From positions 62,001-126,000 of the forward strand of contig NZ_CP029191.1 of assembly GCF_008642335.1 (NCBI RefSeq): a DNA stretch of 64,000 nucleotides, given 5' to 3'. The DNA comes from Streptomyces venezuelae (GTDB lineage: Bacteria > Actinomycetota > Actinomycetes > Streptomycetales > Streptomycetaceae). The notes beneath the pieces are model-generated. The model saw only the letters and a list, made by a program, of their open reading frames with translations, searched no databases and was not told the origin of the DNA. Position 1 is the first letter of the stretch, and every line of letters begins with the position of its first letter. Positions 42,106 through 50,407 of this stretch are shown here, one piece after another. Made by a program: the position numbers and the translations under genes.

Positions 42106-44031
42106 TCAGGCCGGGTCGGGGGTGCGGGCCGGGGCCAGCAGGCCGGCCAGCGCGGTGCCGACGATGCGGGGGCCCTCGCGGGTCAGGACGGATTCGGGGT
42201 GGAACTGCAGGGAGGCGAAGCCGGGGCCGCGCAGGGCGTGCACCTCGCCGCTCTGCGGATCGCGGCTGACCTGGACGGGTCCGCCGGTCAGGCCGGGCAC
42301 GCCGGCGGGGGTGAATTCCTCGTCCTGGCTCAGCAGCGCGAAGGTGTTGTAGTAGCCGACGTGCTCGGGGGCGCCGAACAGGTCGATCTGCTTTTGCACG
42401 CCCTGGTTGGGCACCTCGCGGCGGCGCAGGCGCAGGCCCAGTTGCAGGCCCAGGACCTGGTGGCTGAGGCAGACGGCGAGGAAGGGGCGCTGTTCGCGCA
42501 GCAGGGTGGCCACCGCGGTGTGCAGGTGGGCCATCTTGGGGTGGGCCACCTCCTGGGGGTCGCCGGGGCCGGGGCCCATGACGACGAGGTCGTGGCCGGT
42601 GAAGGTGTAGTCCTCGTCGTAGCGGCGCAGGGTGACGTCCAGGCCCAGGGAGCGCAGCTGCTGGTCGATCATGGAGGTGAAGGTGTCCTCCATGTCGACG
42701 ACCAGGACGCGGCGGCCGGCCAGGCCGGGTTGGGCGGCGGCGCGGGCGGGGATGTCGGCGAGCCAGAACCCGGCGATGGCGTCGTTGCGTCCTTCCAGGG
42801 CGCGGCGCACGCGGGGGTGGTCGGCGAAGCGGCCGGTGGTGGCGCCGCCCAGGGCGGCGACCAGGCCCGCGGCCTTGGCGCGGGTCTCGGCGGCCTCGGA
42901 GGCCGGGTCGGAGTGGCGCACGATGGTGGCGCCGACGCCGATGGCCAGGCGGCCCTGCTCGTCGATGTCGGCGGTGCGGATGAGGATGGCGGAGTCCATG
43001 ACGCGCTCGCCGTGCTCGTCGCGGCCGATGAGGGCGGCGGCGCCGCTGTAGTAGCCGCGGCCGCCGGGCTCGTACTGGTGGATGATGCGGCAGGCGCTTT
43101 CCAGGGGGCTGCCGGTGACGGTGGGGGCGAACATCGTCTCGCGCAGGATGTCGCGCACGTCGCGGTCGGTGCGGCCCTCGATGAAGTACTCGGTGTGGGC
43201 CAGGCGGGCCATTTCCTTGAGGTAGGGGCCCACGACGCGGCCGCCGGTGTCGCAGATGCGGGCCATCATCTTCAGTTCCTCGTCGAGGACCATGTAGAGC
43301 TCGTCGGTTTCCTTGCGGTCGCCGAGGAATTGAAGGACGCCTTCGAGGGTGGAGCCGGAGGGCGGGTAGCGGTAGGTGCCGCTGATGGGGTTCATGACGG
43401 CGGTGCCGTCCTGGAGGCTGACGTGCCGCTCGGGCGAGGCGCCGACCAGGATGCGTTCGCCGGTGTGGATGAGGAAGGTCCAGTGGGCGCCGCTCTCGCC
43501 TTGGAGCAGGCGGCGGAAGAGGGCGGGGGCGCTGGCCGGGCCGTAGTCGGTGATGTCGGCGAGGAAGGTGCGCTTGATGACGAAGTTGGCGCCCTCGCCG
43601 GTGCCGATCATTTCCTTGGTGATGCGGCGCACCACGTCCTCGTAGGCGGCGTCGTCGACGTCGAAGTCGCCGCCGGACAGCGGGGTGGGCACGTCGGGGA
43701 TGCGGGCCAGGGCCTGGTCCAGGGGCAGTTGCTGCTGGCCGGTGACGGTCATGGCGAGCAGTTCGGTGCCGTCGTCGGCGCAGGCGAAGCCGCGTTCGGC
43801 CAGCTGCCGGTAGGGCATGAGGACCAGCACCTCGTGCCCGGCGCCGGTGCCGGGGGCGGGCCGGTCGGGCAGGGGGATGTCGGCCAGGGTGGCGGGCCGG
43901 GTGAGGGAGCCGGTGAGGACTTCCAGGGTGTGCGGCCCGGTGGTGTGGGGGCGGTGCAGCAGGGCGAAGGCCTCGGCCTGGCCGTCCAGGGCGCGGGCCA
44001 GCAGGTCGGGGGTGGGTGGTGTCGGTGTCAT
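42106..44031 (-). CDS. phzE: PhzE, 2-amino-2-desoxyisochorismate synthase
   Basis: The product is 641 aa; ATG 44031 overlaps the phzD stop (ATGA). The chorismate-binding domain ([27 protein letters not shown]) is fused to a class I glutamine amidotransferase with nucleophile [10 protein letters not shown] and triad residues FHPES. The fusion order and length fit PhzE rather than TrpEG. It converts chorismate and glutamine to ADIC, the first committed step. Confidence 0.95.
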   Translation of the reverse strand: MTPTPPTPDLLARALDGQAEAFALLHRPHTTGPHTLEVLTGSLTRPATLADIPLPDRPAPGTGAGHEVLVLMPYRQLAERGFACADDGTELLAMTVTGQQQLPLDQALARIPDVPTPLSGGDFDVDDAAYEDVVRRITKEMIGTGEGANFVIKRTFLADITDYGPASAPALFRRLLQGESGAHWTFLIHTGERILVGASPERHVSLQDGTAVMNPISGTYRYPPSGSTLEGVLQFLGDRKETDELYMVLDEELKMMARICDTGGRVVGPYLKEMARLAHTEYFIEGRTDRDVRDILRETMFAPTVTGSPLESACRIIHQYEPGGRGYYSGAAALIGRDEHGERVMDSAILIRTADIDEQGRLAIGVGATIVRHSDPASEAAETRAKAAGLVAALGGATTGRFADHPRVRRALEGRNDAIAGFWLADIPARAAAQPGLAGRRVLVVDMEDTFTSMIDQQLRSLGLDVTLRRYDEDYTFTGHDLVVMGPGPGDPQEVAHPKMAHLHTAVATLLREQRPFLAVCLSHQVLGLQLGLRLRRREVPNQGVQKQIDLFGAPEHVGYYNTFALLSQDEEFTPAGVPGLTGGPVQVSRDPQSGEVHALRGPGFASLQFHPESVLTREGPRIVGTALAGLLAPARTPDPA

Positions 44032-44651
44032 GTGAAGAGCCCCTTGACGGTGGTGACCCGGGCGCAGCGCTCGGCGGCGTAGGTGAGGGCCGAGCGGTGG
44101 TAGTCCTGTGAGAAGTCGGCGGTGGCGTCGGCGACGAAGAACGGCTGGATGTCGTGGGTGAAGGCGTCGATGGCGGTGGCCAGGACGCCGACGTGGGCGT
44201 AGACGCCGCACACGATGAGCTGGTCGCGGCCGGCGGCGCGCATCCGCTCGAGCAGGTCGGTCTTGAAGAAGGCGCTGTAGCGCCACTTGGTGAGCTGCCA
44301 GTCCTGTGCGGTGGGGGCCAGCGCGTCGACGACCTGGCGGTCCTCGGGGGCGGGGCGCATGCCCGGGCCCCAGAAGTCCTTGAGCAGGCCGCGCTGTTCG
44401 TCGCTCATGCCGCCGGGCTGGGCGGTGTAGGCGACGGGGATGCCCAGGGCCGCGCAGCGGTCGCGCAGCTGCGCGGCGTGGGTGATGAGCTGGTGGCGCA
44501 GGGGGTCGGGGAAGGGCTTGAGGAAGTACCGCTGCATGTCGTGGACGAGCAGGACCGCCCGGTCGGCCTCGGCGGTCCAGGACACGGCGGCCGGGGGCAG
44601 GTCGCCCTCGGCGGGCAGGGGGTAGGGGCTGATGGGGGGTATGCCGGTCAT
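44028..44651 (-). CDS. phzD: PhzD, isochorismatase-like hydrolase
   Basis: The product is 207 aa, ATG 44651. Catalytic Asp is in [11 protein letters not shown] (about residue 38) and Lys in LTKWRYSAF (about 122). The [10 protein letters not shown] segment has the glycine that replaces the cysteine of cysteine-type hydrolases, as in PhzD. It removes pyruvate from ADIC to give trans-2,3-dihydro-3-hydroxyanthranilate (DHHA). Confidence 0.95.
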   Translation of the reverse strand: MTGIPPISPYPLPAEGDLPPAAVSWTAEADRAVLLVHDMQRYFLKPFPDPLRHQLITHAAQLRDRCAALGIPVAYTAQPGGMSDEQRGLLKDFWGPGMRPAPEDRQVVDALAPTAQDWQLTKWRYSAFFKTDLLERMRAAGRDQLIVCGVYAHVGVLATAIDAFTHDIQPFFVADATADFSQDYHRSALTYAAERCARVTTVKGLFT

Positions 44652-44700
44652 GGTGGAAGTCCTCGAACGGGTGCGGGGGGTGCGGGTGGGTCGCCGGTGC

Positions 44701-45876
44701 TCAGGCGGGCCAGGCGTTGACGGCGCTCTGGGCCTGGGCGGGGTTGAGGCGCGGGTCGCAGCAGGAGGTGTAGCGCTCGCCGACGCGGTCCAGGTCGGCC
44801 TCGGTGCTGGCGCACTCGGTGACGTCGTCGGGGGTGGTCTCCAGGTGGAGGCCGCCGGCGGTGCCGCCGGCGGACTGGACGGCCTGGACGAAGCCGGTGA
44901 TCTCGCGGGCGACGGTGTCCAGCAGGCGGGTCTTGTAGCCGCCGGGGGCGGTGACGGTGTTGCCGTGCACCGGGTCGCTGAGCCAGATGACGGGGTGGCC
45001 GGCCTCGCGGACGGCTTCGACCAGGCGGGGCAGTTTCTGGCCGACCTGGTCGGCGCCCATGCGGGCGATGAGGGTCAGGCGGCCCTCGTCGCGCCAGGGG
45101 TCCAGGCGTTCGCACAGGGCGAGCAGGTCGGGCACGTCCATGCTGGGGCCGACCTTGCAGGCCACCGGGTTGCTGACCTGGGACAGGAGGGCGACGTGGG
45201 CGCCTTCGACCTGGCGGGTGCGCTCGCCGATCCAGGGCCAGTGGGTGGAGCCGAGGAAGAGGCGGCCCTTGTCGTCCATGCGCAGCATGGGGGTCTCGTA
45301 GTCCAGGAGCAGCGCTTCGTGGCTGGTCCACACCATCGGTTCGACGACCTCGCGGCCGGCGGCGCGGTCGCGCCAGCCCAGGTGTTCGAGGATGTCGCCG
45401 GCGGCCATGTAGCCGGTGAGGATGCGCAGCGGGTCGGGGCGGCGGCTCTCGGCGTCGGGTTCGGGGCCGTTGACCATGTGGCCGCGGAAGACGGGCAGTT
45501 CCACCCCGTCGACGATCTCGGTGGGCTTGGAGCGCGGCTTGGCGAACTGGCCGGCGATGCGGCCCACCCGCAGCACCGGCTTGCCGGTGATCAGGCCGAG
45601 CGAGCCGGCCAGCACGTCCAGGAGGGCGGCCTTGCGGGCGACGTAGGCGGGGGTGCATTCCTGGGGGTCCTCGGCGCAGTCGCCGGACTGCAGCACCATG
45701 GCCTCGCCGCGGGCGACCTTGCCCAGCAGGGTGCGCAGGGTGGCCAGGTCGTCGCCCTGGACGAGCGGGGGGCGGGAGGCGAGGGCTTCGCCGACCCGGT
45801 TGAGCTGTGAAAGGTCGCTCCAGTCGGGTTGCTGCAGTGCCCCGCGGATACGAATCTCCCGTATAACGTCTTCCAT
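44701..45876 (-). CDS. phzC: PhzC, type II DAHP synthase
   Basis: The product is 391 aa, ATG 45876. Characteristic segments include [62 protein letters not shown] and [17 protein letters not shown]. This plant-type enzyme, short for the class, feeds erythrose-4-phosphate and PEP into the shikimate pathway to supply chorismate. Its 5' end (TATAACGTC) is AT-richer than the rest. Confidence 0.95.
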   Translation of the reverse strand: MEDVIREIRIRGALQQPDWSDLSQLNRVGEALASRPPLVQGDDLATLRTLLGKVARGEAMVLQSGDCAEDPQECTPAYVARKAALLDVLAGSLGLITGKPVLRVGRIAGQFAKPRSKPTEIVDGVELPVFRGHMVNGPEPDAESRRPDPLRILTGYMAAGDILEHLGWRDRAAGREVVEPMVWTSHEALLLDYETPMLRMDDKGRLFLGSTHWPWIGERTRQVEGAHVALLSQVSNPVACKVGPSMDVPDLLALCERLDPWRDEGRLTLIARMGADQVGQKLPRLVEAVREAGHPVIWLSDPVHGNTVTAPGGYKTRLLDTVAREITGFVQAVQSAGGTAGGLHLETTPDDVTECASTEADLDRVGERYTSCCDPRLNPAQAQSAVNAWPA

Positions 45877-45907
45877 GACGTACTCCGATCCAGCGGTGAA
45901 GTGATAC

Positions 45908-46396
45908 TCAGGTGGGAATTCCGGTGCGCTTGATCTCCGGTACCGGAATACCGAGCGCCCGCAGCTGCTGGAAGGGGTTCATGAACTCGCGATTACGCTT
46001 GATCTTCCCGTTGTCGAGTTCGAACGAGTGCAGGAAGTGGTTCTCGTAGTAGCCCTCGGGGTAATCGCCGAAGCGGATCTTTCCGCGTCCGTCGCATTCC
46101 ACCCAGATGTGGTTGGGGTCCTGCGTCTCGAATATCTGGATGTTGTACCACTCCCAGTCCGGGAAGCAGTCGAGGGACCATACGGCGTGCTCGGCGAGCC
46201 GGTCGCGGCCCACGGTCTCGACCGGGGATCCGGTGTCGGTGGTCCACAGGCCGCCGCGGCCGTCCTCGGTGAACAGCTCGTGGCGGCGGAGCCGGTCCTG
46301 GCCGCGGGTGTGCATGTACTGCTCGACGGTGGCCCGGTTGGCGCGGCGCAGTTCGGCCGCGTCGGTGAATCCCTGGGCCGGGGCGGATTCGGACAT
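45908..46396 (-). CDS. phzB: PhzB-like phenazine biosynthesis protein (first gene of operon)
   Basis: The product is 162 aa, ATG 46396 after GAAGGGGA. Same family as the gene at 40836: RRANRATVEQYMHTRGQDRLRRHELFTEDG (in part) and WEWYNIQIFETQDPNHIWVECDGRG. The high sequence conservation and lead position match phzB of phenazine operons. It is transcribed from a promoter at about 46531-46557 and a leader with an inverted repeat. Confidence 0.94.
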   Translation of the reverse strand: MSESAPAQGFTDAAELRRANRATVEQYMHTRGQDRLRRHELFTEDGRGGLWTTDTGSPVETVGRDRLAEHAVWSLDCFPDWEWYNIQIFETQDPNHIWVECDGRGKIRFGDYPEGYYENHFLHSFELDNGKIKRNREFMNPFQQLRALGIPVPEIKRTGIPT

Positions 46397-46458
46397 GGGT
46401 GTCCCCTTCGTGGTGAGCAAGTGCGTTGGGCGAGTGGTGGGGGGATGGCGCGTCGGGG

Positions 46459-46481
46459 CGCGGAATTCCCCCCGTTCCGCG
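46459..46481. promoter_or_regulatory. Inverted repeat in the phz leader, CGCGGAA-N9-TTCCGCG
   Basis: A perfect 7-bp inverted repeat 63 bp upstream of the phzB start, downstream of the candidate promoter. It may be an operator or an mRNA stem. Confidence 0.45.
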
Positions 46482-46530
46482 GTGCGATCTTGCCCGATTC
46501 CACAGAGCAAATCAACACCGTTTCGGCGGT

Positions 46531-46557
46531 ACGCTACTGACGTTGTGTAATATTCAA
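46531..46557 (-). promoter_or_regulatory. Candidate phz operon promoter
   Basis: Minus strand TTGAAT (46557-46552) and TAGCGT (46536-46531) are separated by 15 bp in the only AT-rich stretch of this region. GTTG and CAAC flank a TGTAATATT core. The spacing is short, so the boxes may be shifted by one or two bases. Confidence 0.45.
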
Positions 46558-46639
46558 CTTTATTGATGGCATAGTGGTCCACGCACCGGTGGAAACAATG
46601 CGGAATGCCCCCTGGAGCAGGTTTGTTCCGGGTGGCGCA

Positions 46640-46680
46640 AAGAAATTGCCTGAGCTGGGCACAAGCCCGGCTCAGGCATT
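46640..46680 (-). terminator. Terminator after prenyltransferase 1
   Basis: TGCCTGAGCTGGGC (46647-46660) and GCCCGGCTCAGGCA (46665-46678) pair in 13 of 14 positions with an ACAA loop. On the minus strand the stem is followed by AATTTCTTT. It separates the prenyltransferase unit from the phz operon. Confidence 0.8.
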
Positions 46681-46707
46681 TCACAAGTGGATCTGTGGCA
46701 GGACTTT

Positions 46708-47622
46708 TCAGAGCTTTCCGTTGTGGACGGCGCTGATGACCTGGCGCATGAGCGGGGAGAGCTGGAAGTAGGGGCCGAGGTTGAGGTAGCGGCCCTCGGG
46801 GGCCCACTTCACGGCCGCAATGACGATGGGCTCGCCGGGGTAGGCGCGCGGGGCGTGGTCCACGAAGTGCGCGACCTGGTCGGTGACGGGCACCGGCAGG
46901 GCGGCGCGGTCCCAGCCGCGGGCGGGCGGCGGGGCGTAGCAGATCCGCTCGATGCCGGCGGAGTCCCAGCTGAGGGTGGTGTAGATGCGAAAGGCGCGCC
47001 GGGCGAAGGCGAGCGTGGCCTCGTCGGGGGCGGGCCAGCCCAGTTCGCGGTGCAGGGACAGGAGCGTCTTCGGCGCCCGGCACTGCTCGGAGAGCTGGGT
47101 GAAGTAGAGGTTGACGGTGCGGCGCGGGTAGTCGATGCCGATCATCGCGACGTCGCTCAGGCCGTGCCGGGCCAGCAGGTCCAGGCTCTGGGCCAGGGCG
47201 GGCGGCATGGCGGGCAGTTCGGCGAGCTTGGCCACGTCCTGGACGTCCTGCGGGAAGTGCGCGTAGATCTTGTTGAAGCCGCCGACGACGCCGCCGTCGA
47301 TGAGGTACTCGCTGATGGTGCACCGGCTCTGGAGGTCGGCGAGCAGGGTGTCCACGGGGTGGCCGGCCGCCGTGACGAAGCCGTGGGCCAGCGCGGTGGC
47401 GTAGGGGTCGCCGGCGCGGGTGGGCACGGTGAGGGTGAAGTCGAGTTCGGCCGGGGCGTCCTGGCTGGTGGAGACGCTGTAGACGACGCCGGCCTCGTGC
47501 AGGCCGTCGGCGAAGGCGGCCACGATGGGCCGCACGCCGCCGGGCCGGGCGGGCACGCCCGCCAGCCGGGCGGCCTCCTCGATGGCCGAGCACACCTCGT
47601 TGATCCCCGTGGCGTGGGGCAT
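46708..47622 (-). CDS. ABBA aromatic prenyltransferase 1 (NphB/CloQ family)
   Basis: The product is 304 aa, ATG 47622 after GGAGGAG. The NphB pattern is visible: ELDFTLTVPTRAGDPYATAL, GHPVDTLLADLQSRC, DGGVVGGFNKIYAHFP, IGIDYPRRTVNLYFTQL and RIYTTLSWDSAGIERICY. The soluble ABBA-fold enzymes attach dimethylallyl to geranylgeranyl groups to aromatic rings. It is not the typical endophenazine enzyme but close to that class. Acceptor unknown; a phenazine or aminobenzoate is likely from context. Confidence 0.92.
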   Translation of the reverse strand: MPHATGINEVCSAIEEAARLAGVPARPGGVRPIVAAFADGLHEAGVVYSVSTSQDAPAELDFTLTVPTRAGDPYATALAHGFVTAAGHPVDTLLADLQSRCTISEYLIDGGVVGGFNKIYAHFPQDVQDVAKLAELPAMPPALAQSLDLLARHGLSDVAMIGIDYPRRTVNLYFTQLSEQCRAPKTLLSLHRELGWPAPDEATLAFARRAFRIYTTLSWDSAGIERICYAPPPARGWDRAALPVPVTDQVAHFVDHAPRAYPGEPIVIAAVKWAPEGRYLNLGPYFQLSPLMRQVISAVHNGKL

Positions 47623-47757
47623 GACTCCTCCATGGGCCGGTTGGCGCGTGTGCGGGCGGGGGCCGGGGCGGGGCGCGGACCGGCGGGGCGCGGCCCGGGC
47701 GCGCGGGAAGAGGGGCGCCCGGGCCAGGGGGTTCAAGGACAGGCTCTGAGGGGGGGG

Positions 47758-48828
47758 TCAGCCGACCTTCGTGGCGCTCAGGATGGCCTGGACGGGGATG
47801 ACGTCGCGGGGCACCTCGGCGGGGTCCTTGGTGATGGCCTTGGTGACCTTGAACCCGCACTCCTCCAGCCAGCTCTGGTAGGTGGAGATCTTCTGCGGGC
47901 CGCCCTGGCCCATGGTGCAGCCGATGAAGAAGGCGGGGAAGAAGTCGACGTTGTAGTTGTCGGTGTCGCGGATGTCCTCGGGATAGACCGGCACCATGAT
48001 GTGGACCTGGCCGCCCGCCTCCAGGGAGCGGTGGACGCCCTGGAGGATGGTGAAGACGTCGTCCTTGTCGAACATGTCCAGGAAGTGCTTGATCAGGACG
48101 GTGTCGAAGCCCCGGGGGATCTCGTCGAAGACGTTGCCGCCGATGAAGGAGCAGTGCTCGGCCACGCCGTGCTTCTGGAAGTTCTCCAGGCAGGTGCGCT
48201 CCTTCTCCGGCAGGTCGAAGGTGGTCACCTTCAGCCCCGGGGAGGCCTTGTGCTGGTAGGTGTGGATCGCCCCCAGGCCGGTGTTGCCGGCCACGTCCAG
48301 GACCTGGGCGCCGGCGGGCACGTCGATGTTGGCGAAGAACCAGGGGTCGATGTTGGCGGTGACGTTGTTCATCAGCGTCAGCCAGGCGTCGTTGAGGTCG
48401 CTGTGGTCGGCCACCGCGTCGTAGAGGGTGCCCTCGCCCGCGCCGTAGAGCTCCTTGAGGCCCACGATGGTGCCGGTGCGCACGCTGTCGGTGAGGTAGA
48501 AGAGCTGCCGCAGCGCCACCACCTTGATCATGTTCATGTAGGTGAGGGCGCGCTTGAGGTCGTGCTCGGCGACCTCGGCCAGCGCGTCCAGGCGGTAGCC
48601 GCCGTCCTCGTCCTGGGCGACGAAGCCCTCCTTGACCATCAGGAACAGCAGCTGCTCCACGGCGTCGGGCTTGGCGCCGACGGCCTGACCGAGCTCGGCG
48701 GCGCTCGCGCCGGGCGTGGCGCGCAGCTCATCGACGAGGCCGAGCTCGAAGACGGACAGCAGGCTCATGAACCGCGAGGGGCCGACCATGTACTCGCGGA
48801 ACCGGGCGAGGGTGGCTTCAGTAGACAT
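47758..48828 (-). CDS. SAM-dependent methyltransferase (Methyltransf_2 type, PpzM-like)
   Basis: The product is 356 aa, ATG 48828. An N-terminal dimerisation/HTH-like domain (SVFELGLVDELRATPGASAAELGQAVGA, in part) precedes the SAM domain. SAM motif I reads VLDVAGNTGLGAI where GGGTG is usual, so the loop is altered (AGNTG). The catalytic segment LIKHFLDMF differs from the His-containing LH.WHD of plant-like O-methyltransferases. In endophenazine clusters a homologue (PpzM) N-methylates a dihydrophenazine, which may apply here. Confidence 0.9.
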   Translation of the reverse strand: MSTEATLARFREYMVGPSRFMSLLSVFELGLVDELRATPGASAAELGQAVGAKPDAVEQLLFLMVKEGFVAQDEDGGYRLDALAEVAEHDLKRALTYMNMIKVVALRQLFYLTDSVRTGTIVGLKELYGAGEGTLYDAVADHSDLNDAWLTLMNNVTANIDPWFFANIDVPAGAQVLDVAGNTGLGAIHTYQHKASPGLKVTTFDLPEKERTCLENFQKHGVAEHCSFIGGNVFDEIPRGFDTVLIKHFLDMFDKDDVFTILQGVHRSLEAGGQVHIMVPVYPEDIRDTDNYNVDFFPAFFIGCTMGQGGPQKISTYQSWLEECGFKVTKAITKDPAEVPRDVIPVQAILSATKVG

Positions 48829-48914
48829 TGCGGCTGTTCCCTTTCGATAGGCGGTGCGGGTGGCCGGGAGGGCGCCCCGGCGGGCGGACGGGCCAACGGG
48901 CGGGGCGGGGGGAA

Positions 48915-49817
48915 TCAGGCCGAGCGCCCGCCGACGTAGGAAAGGTTCAGCCGGCTGTCGGTGCGCCACTGGTAGTACGACTGGAGCTTGTAGTACTCCT
49001 CGCCGCTCGCGGTCACGGCGGCGTAGACCATCTTGGGGGTGTCGGTGCCGTAGGGGACGCTCTTGAGGAACTGCTCGACCTTGCTGCCCAGGCGGGCGGA
49101 GAGCTCCAGCGGGTTCTCGGTCTTGACGCTGTAGGCGATCCGCTCGACCTTGTGGGAGTCCCAGTTCAAGGTGGTGTAGATGCCGAAGGCCCGCTGGCAG
49201 AAGTCGAGCATCTGCTCGCTGGGGTCGGGCAGGCCGATCTCGCGGTGCATCGCCAGGACGGTGTCGCGGGAGACGACGTCGGCGGAGGCGGCGAAGTACA
49301 CGTTCATGGTGCGGCTGGCGTAGTCGATGCCGATCAGGTCCACCTGGTCGGCCAGCTGGTAGCGGGCGAAGAAGTCCTCGGTGGCGGCCAGGCCGGGCGG
49401 CATGGAGGCGATCTCGGCCAGGTGGGCGAGGCTCTCGTGGCGGCCGCCGGGGAAGTACACCCAGATCTTCTTGAAGCCGCCCAGCACCCCGAAGTCGACG
49501 CCGTAGCTGTCCACCGCGCAGTGCTTTTGCACGTCGGCCAGGAGCGACTCGATGGGGTGGCCGCTCTGGGCGGTGAGGTTCTTCTCCACGGCCACGGCGT
49601 AGGGGTCGATGGCGCGCGGGACGGTGAAGCGGCAGTCGAACTCGCCCTCGTGGCGCGCGTTGGTGGCCACCCGGAAAGCGATCACGGCGCCCGGCAGGAC
49701 GTCCTCGTAGGCGGCCAGGATGGGCCACACCTTGTCGCGGTCGCAGGCCACGTCCAGCAGCCCGGCGGACTTTTCGACGGCAGCGTAGACACCGGCCAGA
49801 TCGGCGGTTCCCGACAT
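48915..49817 (-). CDS. ABBA aromatic prenyltransferase 2 (NphB/EpzP/PpzP-like)
   Basis: The product is 300 aa. Of the tandem ATGs, 49817 has better spacing from GGAGG than 49820. It aligns end to end with NphB: VYAAVEKSAGLLDVACDRDKVWPIL (in part), FGVLGGFKKIWVYFP, IGIDYASRTMNVYF, IYTTLNWDSHKVERIAY and EEYYKLQSYYQW. The endophenazine enzymes of this type prenylate 5,10-dihydrophenazine-1-carboxylate. It leads a probable operon with the methyltransferase and prenyltransferase 1. Confidence 0.93.
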   Translation of the reverse strand: MSGTADLAGVYAAVEKSAGLLDVACDRDKVWPILAAYEDVLPGAVIAFRVATNARHEGEFDCRFTVPRAIDPYAVAVEKNLTAQSGHPIESLLADVQKHCAVDSYGVDFGVLGGFKKIWVYFPGGRHESLAHLAEIASMPPGLAATEDFFARYQLADQVDLIGIDYASRTMNVYFAASADVVSRDTVLAMHREIGLPDPSEQMLDFCQRAFGIYTTLNWDSHKVERIAYSVKTENPLELSARLGSKVEQFLKSVPYGTDTPKMVYAAVTASGEEYYKLQSYYQWRTDSRLNLSYVGGRSA

Positions 49818-50213
49818 CATTCCTCCAGAGATGGATTACGGCGCCGGTGAGCGGCGGCACGTTGCAGGGGCGGCGCGCCGGGGCCCGGGGCGGGCTGCGC
49901 CCGGGCGCCGGGCGGGGTGGTGCGGGCGGTGCCCGGCGCGTGCGGGGGCGGGGCGCGCCGGTCGGGGCGGGCACGCGGGGGGCCGGCGCGGGGCGGCGGG
50001 CCAGGGCGTGCCGCGGCGGCGGCACCGGCCGGTGGTGCGAGGGGGGCTGGGGGGTGAGGGCCCGTCAGGTGCGCGCGTGTACGCGGGTGTTCCCGGGCCC
50101 TTCGGCGCAACTCCCCCACAGCCAAGGGCTCCACGCTCCGAGGGAGGGGGCACGACTTTTGGGCAGGGGAGGCTTGCAGAAATAGTGACACGGGCGGGCC
50201 CCTACACCAAGAG

Positions 50214-50245
50214 CCGTTCAAAGTGACGTGGGTCACGTGAAACGG
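50214..50245. promoter_or_regulatory. Symmetric interrupted palindrome upstream of prenyltransferase 2
   Basis: CCGTT-N4-GTGAC-N4-GTCAC-N4-AACGG, with both pairs of arms perfectly complementary. It lies in the 590-bp gap upstream of the prenyltransferase operon and is a good candidate operator. Confidence 0.5.
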
Positions 50246-50326
50246 GGGGTGCCGGTGGCGCCTGCCGGGCCAACTCCCGCGCCGCACGCGGCTGTTGTGG
50301 CGCGGCCCGGCGGGGGATGCGAAAAG

Positions 50327-50364
50327 GCGGCGCGGGTGACCCGTCCCCTGGTCACCCGCGCCGC
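50327..50364 (-). terminator. Terminator after qcrB-like gene
   Basis: A perfect 15-bp stem (GCGGCGCGGGTGACC and its complement), 8-nt loop, followed on the minus strand by CTTTTCG. Confidence 0.85.
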
Positions 50365-50407
50365 GGTTCTCGTCCGGGCCCGGCCGCTGCGGGCCGGGCC
50401 TGACGCG

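Larger units (their letters stand above)
49821..50407. other. 590-bp gap between qcrB-like gene and prenyltransferase 2
   Basis: It contains the qcrB terminator, the interrupted palindrome at 50214-50245 and the GC-rich leader of the prenyltransferase operon. No gene seen; ORFs here have no homologous look. Confidence 0.5.

Noticed and set aside
42040..44082. 680-aa plus-strand ORF
   Set aside because: Antisense to phzE; Gly/Ala/Val-only composition.
46687..48939. 750-aa plus-strand ORF
   Set aside because: Antisense to the methyltransferase and prenyltransferase 1, which match known families throughout.
49831..50226. 131-aa plus-strand ORF between prenyltransferase 2 and qcrB
   Set aside because: Arg/Gly/Pro/Ala composition without ribosome site; it overlaps the GC-rich leader of the prenyltransferase operon.
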